From positions 1 through 39,255 of the forward strand of contig CAIYMN010000122.1 in NCBI GenBank assembly GCA_903927295.1: a stretch of DNA of 39,255 nucleotides. Reading direction: 5' to 3'. The DNA comes from an uncultured beta proteobacterium (lineage in GTDB: Bacteria > Pseudomonadota > Gammaproteobacteria > Burkholderiales > Burkholderiaceae_C). The notes beneath the pieces were generated by a model. That model did not search any database. It saw only the letters and a program-made list of their open reading frames with translations, and was not told where the DNA came from. This document shows, one piece after another, positions 7,217-15,944 of the stretch (its first letter is position 1; every line of letters starts with the position of its first letter). The position numbers were made by a program, and so were the translations under genes.

Positions 7217-8186
7217 CCATCACCAGTTTGCCCATCACGCCGCGCGAGCCCATTCGGGTGAAGGCGGCCTTGAGTTCGGCCATCGGCATGGTGCGGTCAA
7301 TCACCGGTTTGATCTTGCCTTGAGCGTACATCTTGGCAATTTCCTGCATTAGCAGCGCGTTTGCCTTGGGCTCATGCTTGGCGAAGTCGCCCCAGAAGAC
7401 GCCGACGATCGAAGCTCCCTTGAGCAGCGGCAGGTTCAGTGGCAGTGCTGGAATCGCGCCGCCAGCAGCGAACCCGATCACTAGGTAGCGGCCGCGCCGG
7501 GCAATGGTCCGAAACGCGGGCTCGGTGAGGTCGCCCCCGACCGGGTCGTAAATCACATCCGGACCCTTGCCGTCGGTGAGGGCCTTGACTGCATCCCGCA
7601 AATTCTCTGTGCTGTAATTGATGGTGGCGTCGGCGCCAATCGATTTGCACAGTGTGCATTTTTCATCCGTGGAGGCGGCGGCAATGACCTTGGCGCCGCA
7701 AGCCTTGGCGATCTGGATGGCCGATGTGCCAACACCGCCAGCTGCGCCCAGCACCAGCACGGTCTCACCCGCCTTGAGCTGAGCCCGATCGACCAATGCG
7801 TGATGCGAAGTGGCGTAGATCATGATGAAGGCCGCGGCGTCCACAAACGGGAAGGCGTCGGGCAGCGGCATGCACAGCGCGGCGGGTGCCAGCGTGTGGG
7901 TGCCAAAGCCACCAGTGCCGGAAAGGCAGGCAACGTGCTGGCCGACCTTCAGGTGTGTGACGCCTTCGCCCACCGCTTGAACGATTCCGGCGTACTCGGA
8001 GCCCGGCACAAAGGGCAGAGCGGGTTTCATCTGGTACTTGTTCTGCACGATCAACAGGTCCGGAAAATTCAGGCTGGCCGCCTTGATTTCAAGCAGCACC
8101 TGTCCGGCCTTGGGCTGCGGTGTCGGGAGCTCTTTCCAGGTCAGGGCGTCGGCGCCCACAGGGTTTTCACAAAGCCAGGCATGCAT
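7209..8186 (-). CDS. NADPH:quinone oxidoreductase-like zinc-independent MDR protein
   Basis: This 325-residue protein belongs to the quinone oxidoreductase branch of the medium-chain dehydrogenase/reductase superfamily. The N-terminal GroES-like domain includes KAASLNFPDLLIVQNKYQ and PFVPGSEYAGIVQAVGEGV. The Rossmann domain has VLVLGAAGGVGTSAIQIAKA (about residues 147-166) and DVIYDPVGGDLTEPAF. The cysteine ligands of zinc alcohol dehydrogenases are absent, in line with NADPH-dependent reduction of quinones or enones. It begins at an ATG with GGAG about 8 bp upstream and ends overlapping the convergent regulator gene by 8 bp. It is probably monocistronic and its substrate cannot be told from sequence. 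It sits beside the lactate locus but nothing shows a functional tie. Confidence 0.88.
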   Translation of the reverse strand: MHAWLCENPVGADALTWKELPTPQPKAGQVLLEIKAASLNFPDLLIVQNKYQMKPALPFVPGSEYAGIVQAVGEGVTHLKVGQHVACLSGTGGFGTHTLAPAALCMPLPDAFPFVDAAAFIMIYATSHHALVDRAQLKAGETVLVLGAAGGVGTSAIQIAKACGAKVIAAASTDEKCTLCKSIGADATINYSTENLRDAVKALTDGKGPDVIYDPVGGDLTEPAFRTIARRGRYLVIGFAAGGAIPALPLNLPLLKGASIVGVFWGDFAKHEPKANALLMQEIAKMYAQGKIKPVIDRTMPMAELKAAFTRMGSRGVMGKLVMVN

Positions 8187-8294
8187 GGGGATGTCTCCAA
8201 AGAAGTTGCGTCGATGATAGGGGCTGGCGCTTGCTGTTATTGTCTCAGGCGTGACGAGATGGCCCCCCTACAATGAAGAATAACTCCCTTGCCC

Positions 8295-9059
8295 ATGAAA
8301 ATTCTTATTTCGAATGACGACGGCTATCAGGCGCCAGGCATCACGGCGCTCTATGAAGCCCTGAGAGACGTGGCCGAGGTTGAGGTCATTGCGCCCGAGC
8401 AAAACAACAGCGCCAAATCGAACGCGTTGACGCTGCACAGCCCGCTCTATGTGCATCGCGCCAGCAATGGTTTTCGCTACGTCAACGGTACGCCGGCAGA
8501 CTGCATGCACATTGCGCTGACCGGCCTGCTGGGCTATCGACCCGATCTGGTGGTCTCAGGCATCAACAACGGCGCCAATATGGGAGACGACACGATCTAC
8601 TCCGGCACCGTTGGGGCGGCCATGGAAGGCTATCTTTTTGGTGTGCCGGCGATTGCATTTTCTCAGGTCGAGAAGAATTGGGCGCATCTGGACGCGGCTG
8701 CACACAAGGCGCGCGAACTGGTGCTGCAGATGTCAAATCAAAAGCTGATTGGTGACAGCGCCTGGCTGCTCAACGTGAATATTCCCAATCTGCCGCTGGA
8801 CAAGCTGGGGCACGTCAAGTTGTGCCGCCTGGGTCGCCGGCATGCGGCGGAGCCCGTCATCACGCAAACCAACCCGCGTGGCGAGACCATGTACTGGATT
8901 GGTGCTGCAGGCGCTGTCAAGGACGATGCAGACGGCACGGACTTTCATGCCACAACGCAGGGCCACATTTCGGTGACGCCGCTGAAGGTGGACTTGACGG
9001 ACCACGATCATCTGGGTTACTGGGCTCAGACGGTGGCGCGCCTGACGGCCCGGGGCTGA
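8295..9059 (+). CDS. surE: 5'/3'-nucleotidase SurE
   Basis: This 254-residue protein is SurE, a metal-dependent phosphatase acting on nucleoside 5'- and 3'-monophosphates and linked to stationary-phase survival. The metal ligands are visible: D8 and D9 in [11 protein letters not shown]39 in [10 protein letters not shown], and N91 in [20 protein letters not shown]. The start is the ATG at 8295; a TTG two codons upstream is possible but unneeded. A TACAAT box at 8269-8274 may be its -10 element, although no good -35 partner is seen. It heads the set surE-pcm-nlpD, an order conserved in many proteobacteria; pcm starts 2 bp after its stop. Confidence 0.96.
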   Translation: MKILISNDDGYQAPGITALYEALRDVAEVEVIAPEQNNSAKSNALTLHSPLYVHRASNGFRYVNGTPADCMHIALTGLLGYRPDLVVSGINNGANMGDDTIYSGTVGAAMEGYLFGVPAIAFSQVEKNWAHLDAAAHKARELVLQMSNQKLIGDSAWLLNVNIPNLPLDKLGHVKLCRLGRRHAAEPVITQTNPRGETMYWIGAAGAVKDDADGTDFHATTQGHISVTPLKVDLTDHDHLGYWAQTVARLTARG

Positions 9060-9061
9060 GC

Positions 9062-9814
9062 ATGAAAGAGAGGCCGTCATTTCCGGCGCAACTGAACCGT
9101 TCGAGTACCAATTCCAGGGTAAAGGCAGCGCCGGCCGGCAAAACAGTTTCACACGGCATCGGACTTGATTCCAGCGCGGTGCGGATGAACATGGTGGCCA
9201 GGGTGTCAAAGCAGGGCATCACCGACACCCGCGTGTTGTCAGCCCTGCAAAGCATTGAACGCCACCGCTTTGTTGACAGCGCACTGGTCAATCAGGCCTA
9301 CGAGGACACCAGTTTGCCCATTGGTCTGGGCCAGACCATCTCCAAACCCAGTGTGGTGGCGCGCATGACTGAGCTGCTGTGCCATGGCGTCAGCGGCAAA
9401 CTCGGACGCGTGCTGGAGATCGGCACCGGTTGCGGTTACCAGGCGGCGCTGCTGAGTCTGTTGGCGAGCGAGGTCTACAGCATCGAACGTCTGCGTGGCC
9501 TGCATGAAAAGGCGCGTGAAAACTTGCGTCACTTGCGCCTGGCCAACCTGCATCTGCTGTTTGGTGATGGCATGCTCGGCTATGCCAAGGGTGCACCCTA
9601 TGCAGCCATCATTGCGGCCGCGGGTGGCGACGCGGTGCCGCAGGCCTGGATCGATCAGTTGGCCATTGGCGGACGTCTGGTGGCGCCTGTGGTCAAGGGC
9701 AGCGGTAGCGGCGCCCAGCAAGCTCTGTTGGTAATTGACAAGACGCCAAGCGGTGTGCGCCAGTCGGTACTGGAAAGTGTTCATTTTGTCCCCTTAAAAT
9801 CGGGCATTGCATGA
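9062..9814 (+). CDS. pcm: Protein-L-isoaspartate O-methyltransferase
   Basis: This 250-residue protein matches PIMT, which methylates isoaspartyl residues in aged proteins with S-adenosylmethionine and so starts their repair. Motifs seen are AYEDTSLPIGLGQTISKPSV (79-98), which shapes the substrate pocket, and the AdoMet motif VLEIGTGCGYQAALLS (117-132). About 40 residues precede the usual PIMT core and look polar and disordered. The open frame continues far upstream through surE; the ATG at 9062, 2 bp after the surE stop, is chosen because the homologous part begins shortly after it. The stop overlaps an ATG of the nlpD frame as ATGA, although a better nlpD start lies 15 bp downstream. Confidence 0.92.
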   Translation: MKERPSFPAQLNRSSTNSRVKAAPAGKTVSHGIGLDSSAVRMNMVARVSKQGITDTRVLSALQSIERHRFVDSALVNQAYEDTSLPIGLGQTISKPSVVARMTELLCHGVSGKLGRVLEIGTGCGYQAALLSLLASEVYSIERLRGLHEKARENLRHLRLANLHLLFGDGMLGYAKGAPYAAIIAAAGGDAVPQAWIDQLAIGGRLVAPVVKGSGSGAQQALLVIDKTPSGVRQSVLESVHFVPLKSGIA

Positions 9815-9825
9815 AGGAAGGTTCT

Positions 9826-10698
9826 ATGTCTGGTTCACGTTTTCGTCCCGGTTCGCTGCTGGCGCTTGCGTTGATGGGTGCGTTGCTGGCCGGCTGTGGC
9901 TCCAAAGTGATTCATCGTGCGCCGGTGGAAGACCGCGGTGTTGTTGTGCCACCCGGCAAGCCAATTGCGGTTGCCGAGCCGTTGGTGCCATCGGTCCCGT
10001 CGTTGCCAGGTTCCGAGAATGCAGGCAAGCCCGGTTATTACACGGTCAAGCCAGGCGATACGCTGATTCGCATTGGACTTGACCATGGACAGGGCGCCAA
10101 GGACATTGCGCGCTGGAGCGGCGTGGAGAATCCCAACCGGATTGAAGTCGGGCAGGTTTTGCGCATTGAACCGCCTGTTGGCAGTTCGGTCGTCGCCAAG
10201 CCGGTGCTGTCGGGCAGCGCCGTGCCGGTTGTGCCTTCTGCGGTGCCGGCGCGTGCTGCCGCGGCTGAGAAGTCAACGCTGCCCAGTGCACCCGCTGGTT
10301 CTGCACCAGCACCACTTGCCATCGCCGACGATGAGATCAACTGGGTCTGGCCCGTTGCCGGAGCGGTCCTCGCGGGCTTCGATGAAGTCAAGAACAAAGG
10401 ACTGGACATCGCAGGCACTGCGGGCGAGCCGGTTCTTGCAGCGGCGGACGGCCGCGTTGTTTACGTTGGCGCCGGTCTGCGTGGCTACGGCAATCTGATC
10501 ATCCTGAAGCACAACAATACCTACCTGACGGCGTATGCGCACAACCAGACTCTGCTGGTGAAAGAGGATCAGTCGGTGCGCAAGGGTCAGAAGATTGCCG
10601 AGATGGGCAGTAGCGATGCTGACAGGGTGAAACTCCACTTTGAAGTGCGCCGCCAGGGCAAGCCGGTCGATCCGGCAAAATACCTGCCCGCCAGGTAA
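9826..10698 (+). CDS. nlpD: Lipoprotein NlpD, LysM plus degenerate M23 (LytM) domain, amidase activator
   Basis: This 290-residue envelope lipoprotein has a signal peptide ending in the lipobox LAGC (Cys24), a LysM peptidoglycan-binding domain (about 71-116, YYTVKPGDTL at its start), a Pro/Ala/Val-rich linker, and an M23 domain (about 175-288). That domain closely resembles E. coli NlpD, including GYGNLIILKHNNTYLTAYAH. The zinc site is broken: N190 replaces the first His of HxxxD and K269 replaces the first His of HxH, while D194 and H271 remain. This fits the known role of NlpD as a non-enzymatic activator of the amidase AmiC in cell separation. The ATG at 9826 is preferred because GAAGGAAGG ends about 5 bp before it; an in-frame ATG at 9811 overlaps the pcm stop. 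Confidence 0.93.
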   Translation: MSGSRFRPGSLLALALMGALLAGCGSKVIHRAPVEDRGVVVPPGKPIAVAEPLVPSVPSLPGSENAGKPGYYTVKPGDTLIRIGLDHGQGAKDIARWSGVENPNRIEVGQVLRIEPPVGSSVVAKPVLSGSAVPVVPSAVPARAAAAEKSTLPSAPAGSAPAPLAIADDEINWVWPVAGAVLAGFDEVKNKGLDIAGTAGEPVLAAADGRVVYVGAGLRGYGNLIILKHNNTYLTAYAHNQTLLVKEDQSVRKGQKIAEMGSSDADRVKLHFEVRRQGKPVDPAKYLPAR

Positions 10699-10716
10699 CG
10701 ACAAGCAGCACGATCA

Positions 10717-12126
10717 ATGAATACGACGCCCGAGTGGCTGTTGGTGGAGTCGTTGGATCTGGAGGCGCAAGGCGTAGCGCATCGTAGCGACGGCAAGGTT
10801 GTGTTCATCGAAGGCGCCTTGCCATTCGAACGCGTGACGGCTCAGGTGAGCCGCCAAAAAAACAACTGGGAGCAGGGCACAGTCACGGCGATTGCACGAG
10901 AGTCGGCGCAACGCGTACAGCCAGGCTGCCCGCATTTCGGTCTGCATTCCGGAGCTTGTGGTGGCTGCAAGATGCAGCATCTGCACGTGGCGGCCCAGGT
11001 GGCGATCAAACAGCGTGTGATGGAAGACAACCTGTGGCATCTGGGTAAGGTCAAGGCGGACATGATTCTGCGCCCCATTGAGGGTCCGGCCTGGGGTTAC
11101 CGCTACCGCGCGCGTTTGTCGGTGCGTTATGTGCGCAAAAAAGGCGCAGTGTTGATCGGCTTTCACGAACGCAAAAGCCGCTATGTTGCCGACATGAAGG
11201 AGTGTCCCGTGTTGCCTGCTGCGGTCAGCGCCTTGTTGCTGCCTTTGCGTGCGCTGATCGGGTCACTGGACGCCAGGGAGACCTGTCCGCAGATTGAACT
11301 GGCCTGCGGCGACGCAGTGATTGCCCTGGTATTGCGACATCTGGAACCGTTAAACGACGCCGATCTTGGGCGTTTGCGTGCTTTTGCCGCCGAGCATGGT
11401 GCGCTGCAGTGGTGGCTGCAGCCGAAAGGGCCGGAGACCGTGCATTTGCTCGATGCGGCCACGCAGGACTTGAACTACAGTCTGCCGGAGTTCGGCATCT
11501 GCATGCCTTTCAAGCCGGTTGACTTCACGCAGGTCAATCCGCATATCAACCGCGTGCTGGTGTCACGCGCTCTGCGCCTGCTGGACGCCCGCAAGGACGA
11601 GCGGGTGATCGACTGGTTCTGTGGTCTGGGCAACTTCACGCTGCCGATTGCAACCCAGGCGCGCGAGGTGCTGGGTGTCGAAGGCAGCGAGACCCTGGTG
11701 GCGCGTTCGCGTCAAAACTATATCCTCAATCAGGGCGCCGCCGGTAGTCGCAAGGCGCTGGCCAACGCGGAGTTTGTTGCCAGGAACCTGTTTGAAATCA
11801 CGCCTGACGTGTTGATCAGCGATGGCGTGGCCGACAAGTGGCTGATCGACCCACCGCGTGAAGGTGCTTTTGCGCTGGTGCAGGCGCTGGCCGACTTGCA
11901 TCAGCAGAAAGTCGACCCTGACAACAATCCGATGACGCAAGGGGCGCAGCATTGGCACGCCCCCAAGCGCATTGTGTATGTCAGTTGCAATCCCTCAACG
12001 CTGGCACGCGATGCCGGTCTGCTCGTGCACAGGGCCGGTTATGGCTGCTCCGCTGCCGGTGTGGTTAACATGTTTCCGCATACAGCGCATGTGGAGAGCA
12101 TGGCTGTGTTTGATCTGCAGTCGTGA
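10717..12126 (+). CDS. rlmD: 23S rRNA (uracil1939-C5)-methyltransferase RlmD
   Basis: This 469-residue protein matches RlmD (RumA), which methylates U1939 of 23S rRNA using AdoMet. It has an N-terminal TRAM domain (about 1-62) and a 4Fe-4S cluster site with C71, C81, C84 and C163 ([18 protein letters not shown] and KECPV). The methyltransferase domain has [25 protein letters not shown], the catalytic cysteine C424 in [13 protein letters not shown], and E460 in HVESM as the likely base. It starts 18 bp after nlpD with no terminator between, so it may be read through from the surE operon. In many related genomes rpoS stands between nlpD and this position; here it does not. Confidence 0.95.
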   Translation: MNTTPEWLLVESLDLEAQGVAHRSDGKVVFIEGALPFERVTAQVSRQKNNWEQGTVTAIARESAQRVQPGCPHFGLHSGACGGCKMQHLHVAAQVAIKQRVMEDNLWHLGKVKADMILRPIEGPAWGYRYRARLSVRYVRKKGAVLIGFHERKSRYVADMKECPVLPAAVSALLLPLRALIGSLDARETCPQIELACGDAVIALVLRHLEPLNDADLGRLRAFAAEHGALQWWLQPKGPETVHLLDAATQDLNYSLPEFGICMPFKPVDFTQVNPHINRVLVSRALRLLDARKDERVIDWFCGLGNFTLPIATQAREVLGVEGSETLVARSRQNYILNQGAAGSRKALANAEFVARNLFEITPDVLISDGVADKWLIDPPREGAFALVQALADLHQQKVDPDNNPMTQGAQHWHAPKRIVYVSCNPSTLARDAGLLVHRAGYGCSAAGVVNMFPHTAHVESMAVFDLQS

Positions 12127-12242
12127 ATTGAAGCTGGGACCCTGGTTGGCGCGGCGAGTTTGGTCGTGTTGTGAAGGTTCTGAGACAGACCGCAAGAAGT
12201 TTCAGCTGGTTTTTATCGGGGTGCCCCGAAAGGAGTTGTCGC

Positions 12243-12491
12243 GTGAAGGGAATCGTGGGTCTGCTGGGACTGCTGCTGAGTTTGGCTGTTGCAGGTTTTC
12301 TGGTGAAGAAGCAACTGACTTCAACTCAGCAGATCGTCCCCGCGCTACAAGTCCCAGGCGCTGCGGGGTCGCAAAGCCCTGCCAGCACCCCAGCAACGAT
12401 GAGTGAGCAGTCGCAGCAAGTTCAGCAGCAGTACAAACAGGCGCTCGAGGGTGCCTTGCAGCAGCCCCGAACGGCTCCCGACGAAAAGTAA
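12243..12491 (+). CDS. Small single-helix membrane protein of unknown function
   Basis: I do not recognise this gene. The likely start is the GTG at 12243, because AAAGGAG lies 7 bp upstream; the frame is open from 12171 but lacks a good ribosome site there. The 82-residue product starts with a hydrophobic segment, GIVGLLGLLLSLAVAGFLV (about 3-21), then KK and a Gln/Ser/Ala/Pro-rich polar tail with SEQSQQVQQQYKQALEGALQ, which may form a helix. This suggests an inner-membrane anchor with a short soluble tail. It lies 116 bp after rlmD on the same strand. The ribosome site and clean membrane segment make it a plausible gene, but there is no family support. Confidence 0.55.
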   Translation: MKGIVGLLGLLLSLAVAGFLVKKQLTSTQQIVPALQVPGAAGSQSPASTPATMSEQSQQVQQQYKQALEGALQQPRTAPDEK

Positions 12492-12757
12492 GGTGTCAGC
12501 ACTTTTGGCGCCGACGCACGATCATGTCTCCATTCGCAAATTAATCAAGCAAATAGGAAATCGTGCAACGGCACTGCATTTGAGGGGGCAAAAAAAATCC
12601 TGGACACGCTCTCAAGCGAGGTCTACGATCAGCCGCAACGCAGCGGTTGCAGTGGTTGAGGTTTTGGCTGTGAACGACTCCAGAGGGCTGTTGACTTTCA
12701 GTCCGATCCTAAGCAGACAGGCCAATGAATGGGTTAACGGGCGGCGGGACCAGCGCC
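12492..12757. other. Gap without a recognisable gene
   Basis: This 266-bp stretch between the small membrane protein and the convergent glyoxalase-family gene holds no convincing coding sequence. It contains a run of eight A (around 12590) and a small inverted repeat, GCAAC/GTTGC at 12635-12650, which is not followed by a T tract on either strand. Confidence 0.5.
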
Positions 12758-13144
12758 TTATTGGCCGACTGGTGGCTGCCACAGCTCAACTTTGTTTCCT
12801 TCTGGATCAATAACCCAAGCAAACTTTCCGTATTCGGAGTCGTCGATCTTGTCGAGAACGTTGCAGCCTTCCTCTTTGAGTATTCTCACCAGGGCATGCA
12901 GGTCTTCCACACGGTAGTTCACCATGAACTTGGCCTTGCTTGGAGCGAAGTGGTCACCTTCATCGGCGCCGATCGACCAGATTGTTGAGCCGCCTGCTGG
13001 TTTGCCTTCGGAGTCAGTCCAAGTGAACGCAGTGCCACCCCATTCTTGTACGGCGATGCCCAGGTGACGTTTGTACCAAGCCTGAAGCGTGGGCGCGTCT
13101 TTGGCTTTGAAGAAGATGCCGCCGATACCAGTGACTCGCTTCAT
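12758..13144 (-). CDS. Glyoxalase/VOC-family protein
   Basis: This 128-residue protein is a single-copy VOC (glyoxalase/bleomycin resistance/dioxygenase) fold protein. It starts MKRVTGIGGIFFKAKDAPTL, has the paired beta-alpha-beta-beta-beta modules of the family, and ends with FAWVIDPEGNKVELWQPP, where the Glu of KVELWQ is the usual metal ligand position. The ATG at 13144-13142 has AGAGGT upstream; the frame continues about 42 codons further but that part is not family-like. The reaction is unknown, since VOC proteins include lyases, dioxygenases and binding proteins. It stands alone between two gaps. A TAGAAT box at 13173-13168 on the minus strand may be its -10 element. Confidence 0.86.
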   Translation of the reverse strand: MKRVTGIGGIFFKAKDAPTLQAWYKRHLGIAVQEWGGTAFTWTDSEGKPAGGSTIWSIGADEGDHFAPSKAKFMVNYRVEDLHALVRILKEEGCNVLDKIDDSEYGKFAWVIDPEGNKVELWQPPVGQ

Positions 13145-13636
13145 ATTGACCTCTGAATTTTTGTGCAATTCTAGTCTTGCATGAGCGAATTTTGGGAAAT
13201 CAGAGCGCCAGCAGGGTGCCCGGTTTCGCTGCGTACTTGACTTACGAAACTTCTCCGTGACCGGCGTCAATGTGTCTACGGCCGCCTTAGCGGATTTACG
13301 GAATTTCGTGTTTCCACGCCATGCAATGGGACTTCTTGACGATGGCGGCCAGGTTTGGCAACAAGCACCGCATCTGCGGTGATGGATGCTCTTGCCTCCT
13401 GTCGCACGATCATTTCAGCGACTGGTCTTCGGCTATCAACTGGTTGGGGGTGAATGAAGTTAAACATCTGTCCGGGCAGTTGATGGCTGTCATATCTTCT
13501 TCAAGGGCAGGCAGATCGGATTTGGCTGGTTCCGCCGCGCCCGCGCCGATTCATGACGATTCGCAGCCGCAAACTGATCGGGAAAAAAGAAAGGCCCCAC
13601 AGGGCCCATCTTCGTGACGCGGCGCAACCGCAAATT
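13145..13636. other. Gene-poor stretch of about 490 bp
   Basis: No gene is supported here. Short open frames on both strands lack ribosome sites and do not resemble known families. The left 30 bp probably hold the promoter of the glyoxalase-family gene and the right end holds the terminator of the Bax inhibitor gene. The middle (about 13200-13570) is unexplained and could be a decayed gene, but I could not identify a parent. Confidence 0.5.
13583..13607 (-). terminator. Intrinsic terminator after the Bax inhibitor-1 family gene
   Basis: On the minus strand a GGCCC arm (13606-13602), a 4-nt loop and a GGGCC arm (13597-13593) are followed by TTTCTTTTTT (13592-13583). The stem is only 5 bp but all G-C. 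It lies 30 bp past the stop at 13637. Confidence 0.62.
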
Positions 13637-14332
13637 TCAGTCGCGCTCGCCGCCAAAGATGCCGAGCAGGGCCAGCAGGCTTTGGAACACATTGATGATG
13701 TCGAGGTAGAGAGCCAGTGTGGCACTGATGTAGTTGGTCTCGCCGCCGTCGACGATTTGCTTCAGGTCATAAAGCATGTAGGCGCTGAAGATGCCGATCG
13801 CCAAAACCGAGATTACCATCATGCCGGCAGTGGAGCCGACAAAGATGTTGATGATGCCGCCGATCATCAGGGCGATGGCGCCTACGAACAGCCACTTGCC
13901 CATCCCCGAGAGGTCGCGCTTGATGACGCTCGACAGGCTGGCCATGACGAAGAACACGCCGGCTGTACCGCCAAAGGCGGTCATGATCAGATCGGGGCCA
14001 TTCTTGAAACCCAGCACCATGGCGATCATGCGTGAGAGCATCAAGCCCATGAAGAAGGTAAAGCCCAGCAGCACGGGTACACCCATGGCCGAATTCTTGG
14101 TCTTCTCGATTGCGTACATGAATCCGAAGGCGCCGCCCAGAAAGACGATCAGGCCCAAGCCGCCACCCATGGAACGGGTCATGCCTGTGGCTACACCCAG
14201 CCAGGCGCCCAGCACCGTGGGTATCAGGCTCAGGGCCAGAAGCCAGTAGGTATTGCGCAGCACCTTGTTGCGCTGCTCGGTAATGGAACCCAGGCCGTAG
14301 CTGCGGTCGATCGATTGAACGTTGTCAGTCAT
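13637..14332 (-). CDS. Bax inhibitor-1/YccA-family membrane protein
   Basis: This 231-residue protein is a BI-1 (UPF0005) family integral membrane protein with about seven hydrophobic helices; the first is NTYWLLALSLIPTVLGAWLG. The C-terminal region, including AYMLYDLKQIVDGGETNYIS and DIINVFQSLLALLG, is the most conserved part of the bacterial YccA/YbhL group and carries paired acidic residues that in BI-1 structures regulate proton/calcium leak. The bacterial role is poorly defined; YccA interacts with the FtsH protease in E. coli. The ATG at 14332-14330 has AGGAG about 8 bp upstream, and a longer in-frame start is not needed. It is flanked by its own terminator and diverges from the gene at 14486. 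Confidence 0.9.
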   Translation of the reverse strand: MTDNVQSIDRSYGLGSITEQRNKVLRNTYWLLALSLIPTVLGAWLGVATGMTRSMGGGLGLIVFLGGAFGFMYAIEKTKNSAMGVPVLLGFTFFMGLMLSRMIAMVLGFKNGPDLIMTAFGGTAGVFFVMASLSSVIKRDLSGMGKWLFVGAIALMIGGIINIFVGSTAGMMVISVLAIGIFSAYMLYDLKQIVDGGETNYISATLALYLDIINVFQSLLALLGIFGGERD

Positions 14333-14485
14333 GGTCAAAACTCCTAAAGTCATTGGCGAACAAGGCATGCCGTGTGGCACACGCGATCTGTCCGGCAGAG
14401 TATCTTGCTTTGCGAGCTGAAGATGGTGCGCATTCTAGGGGAATCAAGCTATGCTTGCGCCTTTCTTGCAAAAAAGGGCCTGTCC

Positions 14486-14893
14486 ATGAAGCAAAAATCT
14501 TTTCTCGAACTCACAGACGTCAATGCGATGCTGGCGGCTGCGCAGGATGAAGCGATGAAGAACAACTGGGCGGTGACGATTGCCATCGTGGACGATGGTG
14601 GGCACTTGCTTGGCTTGCGCAGACTTGACGGCGCGCCGGCCATATCGGCTCATATTGCACCAGCGAAGGCGCATACGGCGGCGCTGGGTCGGCGCGAGAG
14701 CAAGGTCTATGAGGATGTGATCAACGGTGGGCGCACCTCCTTCCTGAGCGCACCTGCATTGCAGGGCATGCTCGAAGGTGGCGTTCCGGTCATGAAGGAC
14801 GCTCAATGCATAGGCGCCGTTGGCGTCAGTGGCGTCAAATCGAGCGAAGATGCCCAGGTTGCGCGCGCCGGTATTGCAGCGCTGGGCCTGTAG
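14486..14893 (+). CDS. GlcG/HbpS-family (DUF336) heme-binding-like protein
   Basis: This 135-residue protein matches the GlcG/HbpS family: WAVTIAIVDDGGHLLGLRRL near 28-47, then a helix with AHIAPAKAHTAALGRRES, and GGVPVMKDAQCIGAVGVSGV near 98-117, all typical of the octamer-forming fold. Family members include HbpS, which binds heme and senses oxidative stress, and GlcG of glycolate operons, whose role is unclear. The ATG at 14486 is chosen because the conserved fold begins right after it, although only a weak AAGGG precedes it. The gene is convergent with ppsR, with only 10 bp between stops. No glycolate genes are adjacent. Confidence 0.86.
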   Translation: MKQKSFLELTDVNAMLAAAQDEAMKNNWAVTIAIVDDGGHLLGLRRLDGAPAISAHIAPAKAHTAALGRRESKVYEDVINGGRTSFLSAPALQGMLEGGVPVMKDAQCIGAVGVSGVKSSEDAQVARAGIAALGL

Positions 14894-14903
14894 AGGGGAC
14901 CGT

Positions 14904-15725
14904 TCAATGGCCCAGACGCTCGGGCTTGATTTCCTGCAGGATGATGGTGGCAATCTCTTCGATCGATTTGGTGGTGGTCGAAAGCCAGCGGATGCCTGAG
15001 CGGCGCATCATCGCTTCGGCCTCGCTCACTTCAATCAGGCAGTTCTCCAGAGAAGCGTACTTGGAGTTGGGTCTGCGCTCGTTGCGGATTTCGCTCAGGC
15101 GCTTGGGCTGGATCGTCAGACCAAAGAGTTTGCTCGGGTGCTGCAGCAAGGCTGGTGGCAATTGGCGGCGCTCAAAGTCTTCCGGAATCAGTGGGTAATT
15201 GGAGGCTTTGAGCCCGTACTGCATCGCCAGATAGAGGGAGGTGGGTGTCTTGCCGCTGCGGCTGACCCCGACCAGGATGACGTCGGATTCGGCCAGGTCA
15301 CGGTGCGACTGTCCATCGTCGTGGGCGAGTGAAAAGTTGATGGCTTCAATGCGGGCCTGGTATTCCTTGCTCTTGCTGGCATCGCTGAACCGACCGACGT
15401 GGTGACTCGATTTGAGGTCCAGTTCGGCTTCAAGTGGCATGATGAAAGTGCCAAACATGTCCAGCAACATGCCCTGACATCCATCCGTGATGACTTTGAG
15501 TACTTCGGCGTTGACCAGGGTTGTGAAAACAATGGGTCTGCGACCGTCGATCAGTCCGGCCTGGTTGATTTCGTTGACCGCCCGCAGCGCCATGTCGATC
15601 GAGTCAACAAAGGGTAGCCGCAGGAAGCGAAATCTGGTCTCAAATTGCGCAAGGATCGCGGTGCCGAAGGTCTCGGCAGTGATGCCGGTACCGTCAGAAA
15701 CAAAAAAAACCGTTCGATTGGACAT
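14904..15725 (-). CDS. ppsR: PEP synthase regulatory protein (kinase/pyrophosphorylase)
   Basis: This 273-residue protein is a DUF299 family regulator, PpsR (YdiA). It inactivates PEP synthase by ADP-dependent phosphorylation of a threonine next to the catalytic His, and reactivates it by phosphate-dependent removal. The start [20 protein letters not shown] is characteristic, and the P-loop GVSRSGKT spans residues 153-160. The ATG at 15725-15723 is preferred over a longer frame because the family begins here. It is divergent from ppsA, its presumed target, with 219 bp between starts. The PpsA sequence in this window keeps a threonine two residues before its catalytic His. Confidence 0.94.
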   Translation of the reverse strand: MSNRTVFFVSDGTGITAETFGTAILAQFETRFRFLRLPFVDSIDMALRAVNEINQAGLIDGRRPIVFTTLVNAEVLKVITDGCQGMLLDMFGTFIMPLEAELDLKSSHHVGRFSDASKSKEYQARIEAINFSLAHDDGQSHRDLAESDVILVGVSRSGKTPTSLYLAMQYGLKASNYPLIPEDFERRQLPPALLQHPSKLFGLTIQPKRLSEIRNERRPNSKYASLENCLIEVSEAEAMMRRSGIRWLSTTTKSIEEIATIILQEIKPERLGH

Positions 15726-15944
15726 GATGGATGAGGACTTCACAGACCTGTAACATTTTGCGGGAAACAGCCACATTGTGGACCGTCTCGCCACCTACAA
15801 TGCCAAGCAATCACGCCTATTTTTCATGCTCAACACCGATTCAACGGAACAAGGACAACGATACGTTGTCTGCATGGGCATCGCCGGTGTCCCGGAGTTC
15901 TCGACGCGGCGCCTGGAACAGTTTTTAACTTCTGGAGCTTTTTC

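Noticed and set aside
12635-12650. Inverted repeat GCAAC/GTTGC as a possible terminator
   Set aside because: No T tract follows on either strand within the usual distance.
12403-12813. Plus-strand open frame of 136 codons after the small membrane protein
   Set aside because: It overlaps both neighbours in other phases, has no ribosome site, and its composition is Ser/Arg-rich like a shadow frame.
13321-13617. Plus-strand open frame of 98 codons in the empty stretch
   Set aside because: No ribosome site, no similarity recognised, and the 3' end runs through the terminator of the opposite gene.
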